Assembly: GCF_036959255.1 (NCBI RefSeq)
Contig: NZ_JAWMTI010000010.1
Coordinates: forward strand, 1 to 64,000
Source: Olivibacter sp036959255
GTDB lineage: Bacteria; Bacteroidota; Bacteroidia; Sphingobacteriales; Sphingobacteriaceae
DNA: 64,000 nt
Direction: 5' to 3'
Under the pieces are notes generated by a model that saw only the letters and a list, made by a program, of their open reading frames with translations, did not search any database and had not been told where the DNA came from. The position numbers and the translations under genes are program-made. Positions 26,251 through 34,974 of this stretch are shown piece after piece. Within the stretch, counting starts at the first letter, position 1. Every line of letters begins with the position of its first letter.

Positions 26251-28362
26251 ATGCAGCTTGAAACATTCAATTACGATAACAAAATTGTAAGAAATTTTGG
26301 TATAGCCACTATTTTCTGGGGAATTGTAGGGATGTCTGTCGGACTTCTCGTAGCGGTACAATTGGTCTGGCCTTTCATGAATTTTAATACCCCCTTTACG
26401 ACCTTCGGAAGAATACGACCTCTACATACCAATGCCGTTATTTTCGCCTTTGTCGGTAACGGAATTTTCATGGGCGTCTATTACTCCCTACAGCGCCTTC
26501 TCAAAGCCCGTATGTATAGCGATTTATTGAGCCGTATTCACTTTTGGGGCTGGCAATTGATTATTCTCGCAGCCGCGATCACTTTACCGCTTGGTTTTAC
26601 CACCTCACATGAATATGCTGAGCTTGAATGGCCAATTGACATTGCGATAACGATTATCTGGGTCGTATTTGGTATCAATATGTTCGGAACGATTATCAAA
26701 AGACGGGAGCGTCATATGTATGTTGCCATCTGGTTTTATATAGCAACCTTCGTAACCATTGCAGTGCTTCATATCGTAAACTCAGTTGAATTACCGATTG
26801 CTGCTTGGAAAAGTTATTATTTATATGCGGGAGTACAAGATGCACTGGTACAATGGTGGTATGGTCATAACGCCGTGGCTTTTTTTCTGACAACGCCCTA
26901 TTTAGGTATGATGTACTATTTTCTTCCAAAAATGGCGAACAGACCGGTTTACTCTTATAAACTAAGCATACTCCACTTTTGGTCGCTCATATTCATCTAT
27001 ATATGGGCCGGGCCACACCATTTGCTGTATACTTCTTTGCCAAGTTGGGCGCAATCGTTAGGTGTTGTGTTTTCAATCATGCTGATCGCTCCAAGTTGGG
27101 GCGGTATGATTAATGGTTTATTGACCTTGAGAGGTGCTTGGGATAAGGTACGTACGGAACCTACTTTAAAATTTATGGTGGTTGCACTAACTGCTTATGG
27201 TATGGCAACTTTTGAAGGACCGATGCTCTCTTTAAAACAGGTAAATGCAATTGCGCACTTTACCGATTGGATTGTAGCACATGTGCACGTAGGGGCATTG
27301 GGTTGGAATGGTTTCATGACTTTTGCCATTTTATATTGGGCTATTCCGAAGATCTATGGTACGGCTTTACACTCTAAAAAAATGGCTAGTGTGCATTTTT
27401 GGGTTGGTACCCTTGGCATTCTCTTTTACGCCATACCAATGTATTGGGCCGCGGTAGTTCAAGGGCTTATGTGGAAGGAATTTACGCCAGAAGGTGTGTT
27501 GAAATATCCCACTTTTCTGTCGACGACTCTACAGATCCTTCCAATGCATATGTTGCGGGCAATAGGTGGTGCTTTATACCTTAGCGGTGCTTTACTAATG
27601 ACCTATAACCTTATTCGTACCATGCAGAAAGGAAAACTAATCGCCAATGAACCGGCAGAAGCGATGGCGCTTCCTCCCATCCATACGAATGAGAAATCAA
27701 TTCATAGAAGACTGGAACGTAAACCGGCACTTTTTATGGTCATTGCCCTTATTGTTATATTGATCGGTGGTATGGTTGAAATGATGCCAACCTTCATGAT
27801 TTCATCAAATGTTCCTACCATCAGTAGCGTGAAGCCCTACACGCCTTTAGAACTTCAAGGTCGGGATATTTATATCCGAGAGGGTTGCGTTAATTGTCAC
27901 TCACAGACCGTTCGTCCCTTTCGCTCAGAAACCGTTCGATACGGAGAGTACAGTAAGGCTGGCGAATTTGTCTATGACCACCCTTTTCTTTGGGGATCAA
28001 AACGCACAGGGCCCGATTTGCATCGTGTCGGTAAAAAATATCCAAATAAATGGCACTATGATCATTTGCTAGATCCTACCCTCACCTCGCCGGGGAGTAT
28101 TATGCCTCCTTATCCCTGGTTGATTAATCAAAAAATAGATACAGCGAGTACCGCTGCAAAAATTACAGCCATGCGTAAATTGGGCGTTCCCTACCCGAAG
28201 GAATATGAAAATTACGCAAATAAAGACCTGCTACAGCAAGCGAAATCTATTGTAGACGATTTGAAACAAAGTGAGGTAGACGTGCTAAGTGACCGAGAAA
28301 TTATTGCTATAGTAGCTTACCTACAGCGTTTAGGTACGGATATAAAAGTAACTGAAAAATAA
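26251..28362 (+). CDS. ccoNO: Fused cbb3 cytochrome oxidase subunits I and II (CcoN-CcoO)
   Basis: A 703-aa fusion. Residues 1 to about 480 are the CcoN heme-copper catalytic subunit with many transmembrane helices and conserved histidines (RPLHTNAV, WWYGHNAVAFF, DWIVAHVHVG). After a linker and one membrane helix (about 498-520), the CcoO part is a membrane-anchored cytochrome c with one heme motif CVNCH at 546-550, then SQTVRPF and MPPYPW with an axial Met. In Proteobacteria these are separate genes; the fusion is common in Bacteroidetes. It is the terminal oxidase for low oxygen. Confidence 0.96.
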   Translation: MQLETFNYDNKIVRNFGIATIFWGIVGMSVGLLVAVQLVWPFMNFNTPFTTFGRIRPLHTNAVIFAFVGNGIFMGVYYSLQRLLKARMYSDLLSRIHFWGWQLIILAAAITLPLGFTTSHEYAELEWPIDIAITIIWVVFGINMFGTIIKRRERHMYVAIWFYIATFVTIAVLHIVNSVELPIAAWKSYYLYAGVQDALVQWWYGHNAVAFFLTTPYLGMMYYFLPKMANRPVYSYKLSILHFWSLIFIYIWAGPHHLLYTSLPSWAQSLGVVFSIMLIAPSWGGMINGLLTLRGAWDKVRTEPTLKFMVVALTAYGMATFEGPMLSLKQVNAIAHFTDWIVAHVHVGALGWNGFMTFAILYWAIPKIYGTALHSKKMASVHFWVGTLGILFYAIPMYWAAVVQGLMWKEFTPEGVLKYPTFLSTTLQILPMHMLRAIGGALYLSGALLMTYNLIRTMQKGKLIANEPAEAMALPPIHTNEKSIHRRLERKPALFMVIALIVILIGGMVEMMPTFMISSNVPTISSVKPYTPLELQGRDIYIREGCVNCHSQTVRPFRSETVRYGEYSKAGEFVYDHPFLWGSKRTGPDLHRVGKKYPNKWHYDHLLDPTLTSPGSIMPPYPWLINQKIDTASTAAKITAMRKLGVPYPKEYENYANKDLLQQAKSIVDDLKQSEVDVLSDREIIAIVAYLQRLGTDIKVTEK

Positions 28363-28372
28363 ATATTTAAAT

Positions 28373-28558
28373 ATGTTTAAGCAAATAATAGATTTAGGAG
28401 GAAATGAGTGGTATCTTATTCTCTCGTTATGGATCTTCTTTGTGTTTTTTGTTTTTGTGGCCATATGGCTGCTTCGTATGAGAAAGCCATACAGCGATTA
28501 CATGAGCCAACTTCCACTGGAAAATAAAAAAATGGAAAAAGAACAGTTTTTAGATTAA
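28373..28558 (+). CDS. ccoQ: cbb3 oxidase small subunit CcoQ
   Basis: A 61-aa protein with one transmembrane helix (about 14-35) followed by an RMRKPYSDYMSQLPL tail, the usual form of CcoQ/FixQ, which stabilises the oxidase complex. It lies 10 nt after ccoNO and 9 nt before ccoP, within the operon. Confidence 0.88.
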   Translation: MFKQIIDLGGNEWYLILSLWIFFVFFVFVAIWLLRMRKPYSDYMSQLPLENKKMEKEQFLD

Positions 28559-28567
28559 CGATCAGGT

Positions 28568-29422
28568 ATGAATAACTTATTATTACAGATAAATAATGCG
28601 ACGTCCGAAAGGGGCTGGGGAAGCGGAAATATCCATCAGGATGTTTTACTGATAAGCCTAATAATCGTGGTGTTGACGGTGCTAATTGCGGCGATCGTAC
28701 TAAATAAGGCGTTTAAAACGATTGTTCATGTGATGATGCCCGAAATTGAGGCTGCTGCGAAAGCGGCTACCAAAGCTAAACAAAAGGAAAAGCGTGCGCA
28801 CTTAAAACAATGGTGGAATAATGTAATGGGATTACGTCCGCTTTCGGAGGAAGAAGACTTAGTAATTGACCATGCTTATGATGATATCAGAGAATTGGAT
28901 AATCCAACACCCGCCTGGTTTATGGGGCTTTTTTACGCAACCATGGTATTTGGTGTCGTTTATTTATCCGTTTACCATGTTTTTGGTTGGGGGATGAATC
29001 AAGACGATGAATATAAGAAGGAAATGCGCGTGGCCGAGCAAGAGCGTAAAGCCTATTTAGCGAGTCAAGTAGACAATGTGGATGAAAATTCAGTTGAAGT
29101 AGACAAAAGTCCGGAGGTCCTTGCCGAAGGAAAAGCAATCTTCGATCAAAACTGTATTGCCTGTCACGGTGCCGTTGGAGAAGGGGGAATCGGTCCGAAT
29201 CTCACGGACAATTATTGGCTTCATGGGGCCAGTATAAAAGACGTATTTAAAACCATAAAGCGCGGCGTGCCCGATAAAGGTATGATTGCTTGGGAGCAGC
29301 AGTTATCACCTTCTAAAATAGCACAAGTAGCCAATTATATTTTATCACTTCAGGGTACCAATCCGCCAAATGCAAAGGCTCCCCAGGGAGATCTTAATGA
29401 ACAGCACCAAAGCCCAAATTGA
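28568..29422 (+). CDS. ccoP: cbb3 oxidase cytochrome c subunit CcoP, single-heme form
   Basis: A 284-aa membrane-bound cytochrome c. Two hydrophobic segments (about 26-46 and 118-140) flank a charged stretch that ends in the CcoP signature DNPTPAWF. Only one heme-binding motif is present, CIACH at residues 196-200, with a likely axial Met in KGMIAWEQ. Classical proteobacterial CcoP has two hemes; mono-heme forms are frequent in Bacteroidetes. It passes electrons to CcoO/CcoN. Confidence 0.95.
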   Translation: MNNLLLQINNATSERGWGSGNIHQDVLLISLIIVVLTVLIAAIVLNKAFKTIVHVMMPEIEAAAKAATKAKQKEKRAHLKQWWNNVMGLRPLSEEEDLVIDHAYDDIRELDNPTPAWFMGLFYATMVFGVVYLSVYHVFGWGMNQDDEYKKEMRVAEQERKAYLASQVDNVDENSVEVDKSPEVLAEGKAIFDQNCIACHGAVGEGGIGPNLTDNYWLHGASIKDVFKTIKRGVPDKGMIAWEQQLSPSKIAQVANYILSLQGTNPPNAKAPQGDLNEQHQSPN

Positions 29423-29448
29423 ACATATGCTAATGAACAAAAGAACAG

Positions 29449-30834
29449 ATGAAAGAAATGGCCTTAGCAACCAATACCCCAAAGAGTAAGAGGCGCTGGA
29501 TTTATGCAAAAAAGGTTACCGGTAGACTTTTCAGCTATCGACAATATGTCGGATATTTCCTGTTAACGCTGTTGTTACTAGCTCCCTTTCTCAAAATTGG
29601 AGGTGAACCTTTTTTGATGTTCAATATAGTTGAGCGCAAATTTTGCGTTCTCGGAGCGGTGTTTTATCCACAGGATTTACACATTTTTGTGTTTGGCATG
29701 CTGATAGCCATGGTCTGTATTGTGCTTTTTACGGTTGTATATGGAAGGGTTTGGTGTGGCTGGGCCTGTCCACAGACTATTTTTATGGAATTGGTTTTCA
29801 GGCGCGTTGAATATTGGATAGAAGGTGATGCCAATGAGCAACGGCGCTTAAATGAAGGGGATTGGACCAAAGAGAAATTGATAAAAAAAATAAGTAAGCA
29901 TACGCTGTTTTTTCTTATTTCCTTTGTGATTGCTAATTTATTTTTGAGCTACATTATCGGTATAGATATGCTTTTTTCTATCATAACCGACCCCTTGCAA
30001 AATCATCTCGTCGGCTTTATTTCCATTATGCTATTTACGCTTGTATTTTACGCCGTATTTAGCTTTGTTCGCGAAATTGTATGCACAACGATTTGTCCTT
30101 ATGGACGATTGCAGGGGGTGCTTTTGGATGAGCAGAGCATTTCCGTTGCCTATAACTATAAACGTGGGGAACCAAGAGGGCCTATTCGAAAAGGGCAAGA
30201 AGCTGACTTGCTTGGCGATTGTGTGGATTGTCACTTATGTGTGCACGTATGTCCCACCGGAATAGACATCAGAAACGGGATTCAGATGGAGTGCGTTAAT
30301 TGCACAGCATGCATTGATGTGTGCAATGGGGTTATGGAAAAAATTCATCGTCCAAAAAATCTAATCGGTTTTTATTCACAGAATGAGATTGAATTTGGAT
30401 CCGCGCAAAAGAAAAATAAACGTGCGATTGCTTATAGCGCGGTTCTGGTTGTACTTATCGGCGTATTCTCGAGCTTGCTGATTACTAGAAATGTAGTAGA
30501 CGGAACCTTGCTACGGGCAAGCGGTACAAGTTATATTTTCAGAGATGATGGTACTGTTACCAATCTGTATAATATGGAGCTTACAAATAAATCGTCCAAG
30601 GATATCCCTTTTGATCTTAGCTGTGTTGATAAGCATTTTTCAGTTCAAGTGCTTCAAACTAAAAAGGTATTGGCACCAGGTGAAACGGTGCGGTTCTCCC
30701 TATTCCTGATAAGACCTAAAAAATCTATCAACATATATAAAACCGATGTCGTAGTAAGGATTAGTTCTGAAGGGAAAATCCTGAAAAAAATGAGGACCAA
30801 TTTTGTTGCACCGCCCGTAGCCTCAAGTAAATAA
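29449..30834 (+). CDS. ccoG: cbb3 oxidase accessory protein CcoG (polyferredoxin-like)
   Basis: A 461-aa inner-membrane iron-sulfur protein (RdxA/FixG family) thought to reduce copper for oxidase assembly. It has about five transmembrane helices and a conserved GRVWCGWACPQT motif near residue 100. Two 4Fe-4S cysteine clusters follow, CVDCHLCVHVCPTG and CVNCTACIDVCN, near 262-290. The periplasmic Ig-like C-terminal domain lies beyond residue 350. It fits the gene order ccoNO-Q-P-G-H. Confidence 0.95.
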   Translation: MKEMALATNTPKSKRRWIYAKKVTGRLFSYRQYVGYFLLTLLLLAPFLKIGGEPFLMFNIVERKFCVLGAVFYPQDLHIFVFGMLIAMVCIVLFTVVYGRVWCGWACPQTIFMELVFRRVEYWIEGDANEQRRLNEGDWTKEKLIKKISKHTLFFLISFVIANLFLSYIIGIDMLFSIITDPLQNHLVGFISIMLFTLVFYAVFSFVREIVCTTICPYGRLQGVLLDEQSISVAYNYKRGEPRGPIRKGQEADLLGDCVDCHLCVHVCPTGIDIRNGIQMECVNCTACIDVCNGVMEKIHRPKNLIGFYSQNEIEFGSAQKKNKRAIAYSAVLVVLIGVFSSLLITRNVVDGTLLRASGTSYIFRDDGTVTNLYNMELTNKSSKDIPFDLSCVDKHFSVQVLQTKKVLAPGETVRFSLFLIRPKKSINIYKTDVVVRISSEGKILKKMRTNFVAPPVASSK

Positions 30835-30857
30835 GGATTGTTATTAATAATTAGGAT

Positions 30858-31283
30858 ATGAATTGGGGAATGAGAATCGTTATAGGAATGGCCATCGCCA
30901 TGTCATCCATCGTTGCTGTTGGAATCTATATGGTCAACCAAGACACAGACACGCTTGAAGAGACAGACTATTATGAGAAGGGATTAGACTATGAACGTGT
31001 ATATGAAAAGAAGGAAAATCTTGTTCGGTATCAACGAAAAGTTACCTTGAATGTCGTGAGAGATAGTCTGGTGCTTTCTTTTGCAGAAGAAAATAATAAG
31101 GGAGTGGTCGACTTTATAAGGTCATCCAACAGATCTTTAGACCGACGTGTTCATTTTATTACATCAAAGTCGGTCTACCGTCTCCCAATTAAAGACCTGA
31201 AAAAAGGAGTATGGCATATTAAGCTCGACTGGGAGAGCCAGCAACGGTCTTACCTCCAGGAAGAGCAATTATATTTGAACTGA
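30858..31283 (+). CDS. ccoH: FixH/CcoH family assembly protein
   Basis: A 141-aa protein with one N-terminal transmembrane helix (about 5-26) and a periplasmic domain containing the family start YYEKGLDYE near residue 39. CcoH/FixH is needed for cbb3 maturation, probably together with CcoI. It lies 23 nt after ccoG and 17 nt before the SafE-family gene, in the same operon. Confidence 0.9.
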   Translation: MNWGMRIVIGMAIAMSSIVAVGIYMVNQDTDTLEETDYYEKGLDYERVYEKKENLVRYQRKVTLNVVRDSLVLSFAEENNKGVVDFIRSSNRSLDRRVHFITSKSVYRLPIKDLKKGVWHIKLDWESQQRSYLQEEQLYLN

Positions 31284-31300
31284 ACTTTGATTATTAAAAT

Positions 31301-31987
31301 ATGATTCTTGCTTTCTTTATTGGAGTAATTTCTAGTGTTCATTGTGTAGGTATGTGCGGACCTCTTATGTTCGCTTTACCGGCAATGAACGTATCGTGGG
31401 CAAAGCAAGTGGGTACACATCTTTTATATCAGTTAGGAAGGATTCTCACTTATGGCCTTTTGGGCTTTGTATTGGGATTACTTGGGGCAGGCACTTTAAT
31501 ACGGGGCTGGCAACAATATATGAGTCTTGTTACCGGCATTATCTTGCTCTTATTTGCCCTTTATTATTTTTTACAGCGGTATGGAGGAGGCTCATTTTCA
31601 TATGGAGGTACTTTTTGGCAACCGTTGTTCAATAAAATGGGTTATTGGATCCAACGTCCCGGAGGGCATTTTGTTGTAGGTCTGCTAAATGGCTTGCTTC
31701 CTTGTGGAATGGTTTATCTTGCATTGGCAGCAGCTTTGAACACGGGGTCTCCTGTTAATGGGTTTATTTTTATGGCATTCTTTGGTTTAGGAACGGTTCC
31801 AATCCTACTCCTTGCCCTTGTTTTTGGTCATTATTTTCGAAAACGAATTCGTTTGAATTTTATCGGATGGATTCCATTCTTGTTTCTTATAATGGGTGTC
31901 TGGTTTATTCTTAGGGGGGCAAACTTAGATATAGCCTACTTGAGCCCACTACTCTATCCAAAGTCCGGAACAATGCTGTGCCATTAA
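31301..31987 (+). CDS. TauE/SafE-family membrane protein linked to cbb3 assembly
   Basis: A 228-aa protein with about six transmembrane helices. It begins with a conserved SSVHCVGMCGP motif, whose cysteines and histidine suggest metal handling. The second half has GLLNGLLPCGMVY, a related repeat. Such proteins often close cbb3 operons in Bacteroidetes and are annotated as sulfite exporter TauE/SafE or as a copper-transport-related (UreH-like) family. A role in copper supply is inference. Confidence 0.85.
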   Translation: MILAFFIGVISSVHCVGMCGPLMFALPAMNVSWAKQVGTHLLYQLGRILTYGLLGFVLGLLGAGTLIRGWQQYMSLVTGIILLLFALYYFLQRYGGGSFSYGGTFWQPLFNKMGYWIQRPGGHFVVGLLNGLLPCGMVYLALAAALNTGSPVNGFIFMAFFGLGTVPILLLALVFGHYFRKRIRLNFIGWIPFLFLIMGVWFILRGANLDIAYLSPLLYPKSGTMLCH

Positions 31988-31988
31988 A

Positions 31989-32327
31989 TTACCCGCGAAA
32001 TATACGTTGAAAAAAATTCCGTTTAATACCTACATACCAGTCTTCTCCTCGTTTTTCCAAGGCATATACGTTAATATAATTACCTTGCCCGGCTGCTCCA
32101 TGCCCATTAGATAGATCAAAAGCATGTCGGTGATACGGACAGATGATCTGTTTATTTTCGCACCACCCCGCGCTTAGATCTGCACCGGCATGTGGGCATT
32201 TGTAGCTTGTAGCAAAAAGTTCCTGCTCGTAGTTGATTAAGCAGAGTGTCTTTCCGCCAATCCGAATCTTTTTAATTGCATTTACGGCAGGAAGCAAATC
32301 CGGATCTATCTTGTGCCAATAAAGCAT
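31989..32327 (-). CDS. Rieske 2Fe-2S domain protein
   Basis: A 112-aa soluble Rieske-type ferredoxin. The two cluster motifs are C-P-H in YKCPHAGADL and C-x2-H in IICPYHRHAFDL, so both Cys and both His ligands are present. It resembles the small ferredoxin of dioxygenase systems or the NirD fold. It converges tail to tail with the SafE-family gene (1-nt gap) and has no evident redox partner gene beside it. Confidence 0.9.
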   Translation of the reverse strand: MLYWHKIDPDLLPAVNAIKKIRIGGKTLCLINYEQELFATSYKCPHAGADLSAGWCENKQIICPYHRHAFDLSNGHGAAGQGNYINVYALEKRGEDWYVGIKRNFFQRIFRG

Positions 32328-32475
32328 GGATTATTCGTTGTTGGTTATTAGTTATTCGTTATTAGATTTTGTGTTTAATTTTTTACATTAGAAGTACGAA
32401 TCCATATTATCTCTTGTCCATTTTCAGTATTGTCGGATAAAAATCAGTTTTGTTGTCATCAAAAGTAATATTTCA

Positions 32476-32814
32476 ATGAAAGTTAATGAAAAAATATTAA
32501 ACAGACTAAGAGAAGCCTTAATGGATATCCCAACAATTAAGGAAAAGACGATGTTTGGTGGTATTTGTTTTTTGGTAGCGGATAAAATGTGCATATGTGT
32601 CAGGGACGACCGTTTGATGTGCCGAGTGGGCCCCGCCGTCTATGATCAATGCCTGGAAATACCCGGGTGTGAACCAATGAGACATGGAAAGCGTTTCGTA
32701 AAAGGTTATGTTTTTGTTTACGAAGAAGCTTTTTCAAACCCGGCTTCTTTTGATCATTGGATTTCCCTTGCGTTAAAATATAATAGAGAACTTAATAACC
32801 CTAATTCAGGTTAA
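32476..32814 (+). CDS. TfoX N-terminal domain protein
   Basis: A 112-aa protein of the TfoX-N family. It shows the typical EKTMFGGICFLVADKMCICV block near residues 20-40 (read with a gap) and the GYVFVYEEAF segment. Full-length TfoX/Sxy regulates competence in Gammaproteobacteria; the function of stand-alone N-domains in Bacteroidetes is unknown. It stands alone, 67 nt before queG. Confidence 0.85.
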   Translation: MKVNEKILNRLREALMDIPTIKEKTMFGGICFLVADKMCICVRDDRLMCRVGPAVYDQCLEIPGCEPMRHGKRFVKGYVFVYEEAFSNPASFDHWISLALKYNRELNNPNSG

Positions 32815-32845
32815 TAAAAAGGAATAACAGGCTGGTGGCTAATAT

Positions 32846-32877
32846 TTTGTATATACGAGCTGGTTTGACTAAGTTTG
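32846..32877 (+). promoter_or_regulatory. Complete promoter of queG, predicted leaderless
   Basis: TTTG (32846-32849), a 20-nt spacer and TAAGTTTG (32870-32877) match the full Bacteroidetes consensus. The ATG begins 5 nt after the −7 element, so transcription should start at or beside the start codon. Confidence 0.75.
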
Positions 32878-32881
32878 CAGC

Positions 32882-33817
32882 ATGTTACATGTCGCAGAGA
32901 AATACTCAAAATTAATTAAAGAAGAAGCGAAACGTTTGGGTTTTGTTTTCTGTGGCATCGCGAAAGCAGATTTTTTAGAAGAAGAAGCACCGCGTTTGGA
33001 AAAGTGGCTAAAAGCACAAATGCATGGTGAAATGTATTATATGGAGAACCATTTTGATAAGCGTTTGGATCCTCGTCTTTTGGTAGAGGGAGCTAAGTCA
33101 ATTATATCGTTAGGTTTTAATTATTTTACTTCTGATATACAGCTAGATAAAGATTCTCCAAAAATATCCAGATATGCTTATGGTGTCGATTATCATACGG
33201 TAATTAAAGATAAACTTAAGTCGTTCTTACACTTTATGCAGGACGAGATTGGGGAAGTAGGCGGACGGGCATTTGTGGATTCGGCTCCAGTGCTGGATCG
33301 CGCTTGGGCCAAACGTTCAGGATTGGGATGGATTGGAAAGAACAGTAACTTAATTAATAGAAAACAAGGATCTTTCTTCTTTTTATGTGAACTAATAATT
33401 GATGTTGAACTGGCCTATGATATACCGGCTACAAAGGATTATTGTGGAACTTGTACGCGGTGCATCGATGCGTGCCCCACGCAGGCTATTGTTGCCCCCC
33501 AGATTGTAGATGGAAGCAAATGTATCTCTTATCTTACCATTGAGCTCAAAAATGAGATTCCTGATCAGTTTGTAGGTAAAATGGATAACTGGATGTTTGG
33601 ATGCGATATATGTCAAGATGTTTGTCCTTGGAATCGTTTTGCTGAACCGCACGAAGAGGACGCTTTTAAACCCCATCCCGAATTATTGGAAATGACAAAA
33701 CAGGATTGGGAAGAAATTACGGAAGAAACTTTTCAGCGAGTTTTTAAGAAATCGGCTGTTAAGCGCGCAAAATTTTCAGGCTTAACTAGAAATATTAAAT
33801 TTTTGGAGAAAAGTTGA
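32882..33817 (+). CDS. queG: Epoxyqueuosine reductase
   Basis: Reduces epoxyqueuosine to queuosine in tRNA, using cobalamin and two 4Fe-4S clusters. At 311 aa it matches the family. The cluster ligands are seen in DYCGTCTRCIDACPT and in GCDICQDVCPWN. The conserved DSAPVLDRAWA and GLGWIGKN segments form the cobalamin/substrate site. Its cobalamin need fits the adenosyltransferase at 11957. It converges with pyrD. Confidence 0.95.
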   Translation: MLHVAEKYSKLIKEEAKRLGFVFCGIAKADFLEEEAPRLEKWLKAQMHGEMYYMENHFDKRLDPRLLVEGAKSIISLGFNYFTSDIQLDKDSPKISRYAYGVDYHTVIKDKLKSFLHFMQDEIGEVGGRAFVDSAPVLDRAWAKRSGLGWIGKNSNLINRKQGSFFFLCELIIDVELAYDIPATKDYCGTCTRCIDACPTQAIVAPQIVDGSKCISYLTIELKNEIPDQFVGKMDNWMFGCDICQDVCPWNRFAEPHEEDAFKPHPELLEMTKQDWEEITEETFQRVFKKSAVKRAKFSGLTRNIKFLEKS

Positions 33818-33885
33818 GTTGTTAAGTTGTCTAGTGGTTTCGCTTCCACTACTTAACTATCCCCCTTTTGACTACTCAACTTTTT
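33809..33885. terminator. Possible bidirectional terminator between queG and pyrD
   Basis: An outer 11-bp stem pairs AAAAGTTGAGT (33809-33819) with ACTCAACTTTT (33874-33884), and an inner TAGTGG/CCACTA stem lies between. It overlaps the coding ends of both convergent genes. The tract has the low-complexity ACTCAAC character seen elsewhere, so the pairing may be incidental. Confidence 0.4.
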
Positions 33886-34893
33886 ACAGATACGTTTTAT
33901 TAAACCTGGACCTTCATAAATGAAACCAGTATATAATTGTATCAAGGAAGCACCTGCTGCCAGTTTTTCCAAGGCGTCCGATTCGCTGTGAATGCCGCCA
34001 ACGCCGATGATAGGAAATGCCTTATTTGATCTTTCGGAAAGATATCGTATCACTTCCGTCGAACGTGCTGTGAGCGGTTTTCCACTCAATCCTCCTACTT
34101 CCTTCGTCAACGCATTTGGTGAGCGAAGATGGTCTCTTCCAATCGTTGTATTCGTAGCAATAACACCAGCGATACCTGTATCGGTGACAATTTCGATAAT
34201 ATCATCTAATTGACTATTTGTTAGGTCAGGTGCTATTTTCAATAAGATTGGACGAGATAGGCCATTTTTTAAATTACGCTGCTGCAGGCTATTTAAAATA
34301 TGCATTAAGGGTCCTTTTTCCTGTAGATCCCTTAATCCGGGTGTATTAGGTGAGCTGACATTGACGACAAAGTAATCCACGACATCAAAAAGTGCATCAA
34401 AACATATAATATAATCATTCACAGCGTCCTCATTAGGTGTTAATTTATTTTTTCCAATGTTTCCACCTATGATTACTTGTTCTCTCTTCTTTAAAAATTT
34501 TAGCCTTGTAGCGGCTACATCCACTCCCTGGTTGTTAAAACCCATGCGATTAATCAACGCTTCATCGGCTGTTAAACGAAACATTCGAGGTTTGTCATTT
34601 CCGGGTTGTGGCTTGGGAGTAACCGTACCAATCTCGATAAATCCAAATCCTAAATCAACTAGTTCATCAACATATTCTGCATTTTTATCGAAGCCTGCAG
34701 CCAGGCCTACCGGATTTTTAAATGTTAAACCGAAAACTGTTCTTTGTAAACGCGGATCTTGGTAATTAAAAGCCGCTCTGATTAGACGGCTCCCTCCCCA
34801 GATTTTGTTGGCTGCTTTTAGACCTCCCGTCACATTATGATGAGCCGACTCCGGGTTCATTAAGAAAAATAAGGGTTTAACTAGCTTGTACAT
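33853..34893 (-). CDS. pyrD: Dihydroorotate dehydrogenase (quinone), class 2
   Basis: Membrane-associated FMN enzyme that oxidises dihydroorotate with quinone in pyrimidine synthesis. ATG 34893 gives 346 aa; a TTG at 34920 would extend upstream across the probable promoter. Landmarks are the class 2 N-terminal amphipathic helix, PVGLAAGFDKN, the NVSSPNTPGL block with the catalytic Ser, and IGVGGI for FMN phosphate. Its promoter lies back to back with that of the ABC-F gene. Confidence 0.96.
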   Translation of the reverse strand: MYKLVKPLFFLMNPESAHHNVTGGLKAANKIWGGSRLIRAAFNYQDPRLQRTVFGLTFKNPVGLAAGFDKNAEYVDELVDLGFGFIEIGTVTPKPQPGNDKPRMFRLTADEALINRMGFNNQGVDVAATRLKFLKKREQVIIGGNIGKNKLTPNEDAVNDYIICFDALFDVVDYFVVNVSSPNTPGLRDLQEKGPLMHILNSLQQRNLKNGLSRPILLKIAPDLTNSQLDDIIEIVTDTGIAGVIATNTTIGRDHLRSPNALTKEVGGLSGKPLTARSTEVIRYLSERSNKAFPIIGVGGIHSESDALEKLAAGASLIQLYTGFIYEGPGLIKRICKKLSSQKGDS

Positions 34894-34897
34894 GGCG

Positions 34898-34905
34898 CAA
34901 AGATG
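34898..34905 (-). promoter_or_regulatory. −7 element of pyrD, 4 nt from the ATG
   Basis: On the minus strand CATCTTTG (one mismatch to TAnnTTTG) ends 4 nt before the pyrD ATG, so the transcript would be nearly leaderless. Confidence 0.5.
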
Positions 34906-34958
34906 ATGAAAAATAGGCAATGAAACAATTGGCTGACTGAGGCAACGTAAAAAAATCG

Positions 34959-34966
34959 TACTTTTG
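34959..34966 (+). promoter_or_regulatory. −7 element of the ABC-F gene
   Basis: TACTTTTG matches TAnnTTTG exactly and ends 8 nt before the ATG at 34975. Confidence 0.6.
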
Positions 34967-34974
34967 CACCCGCT

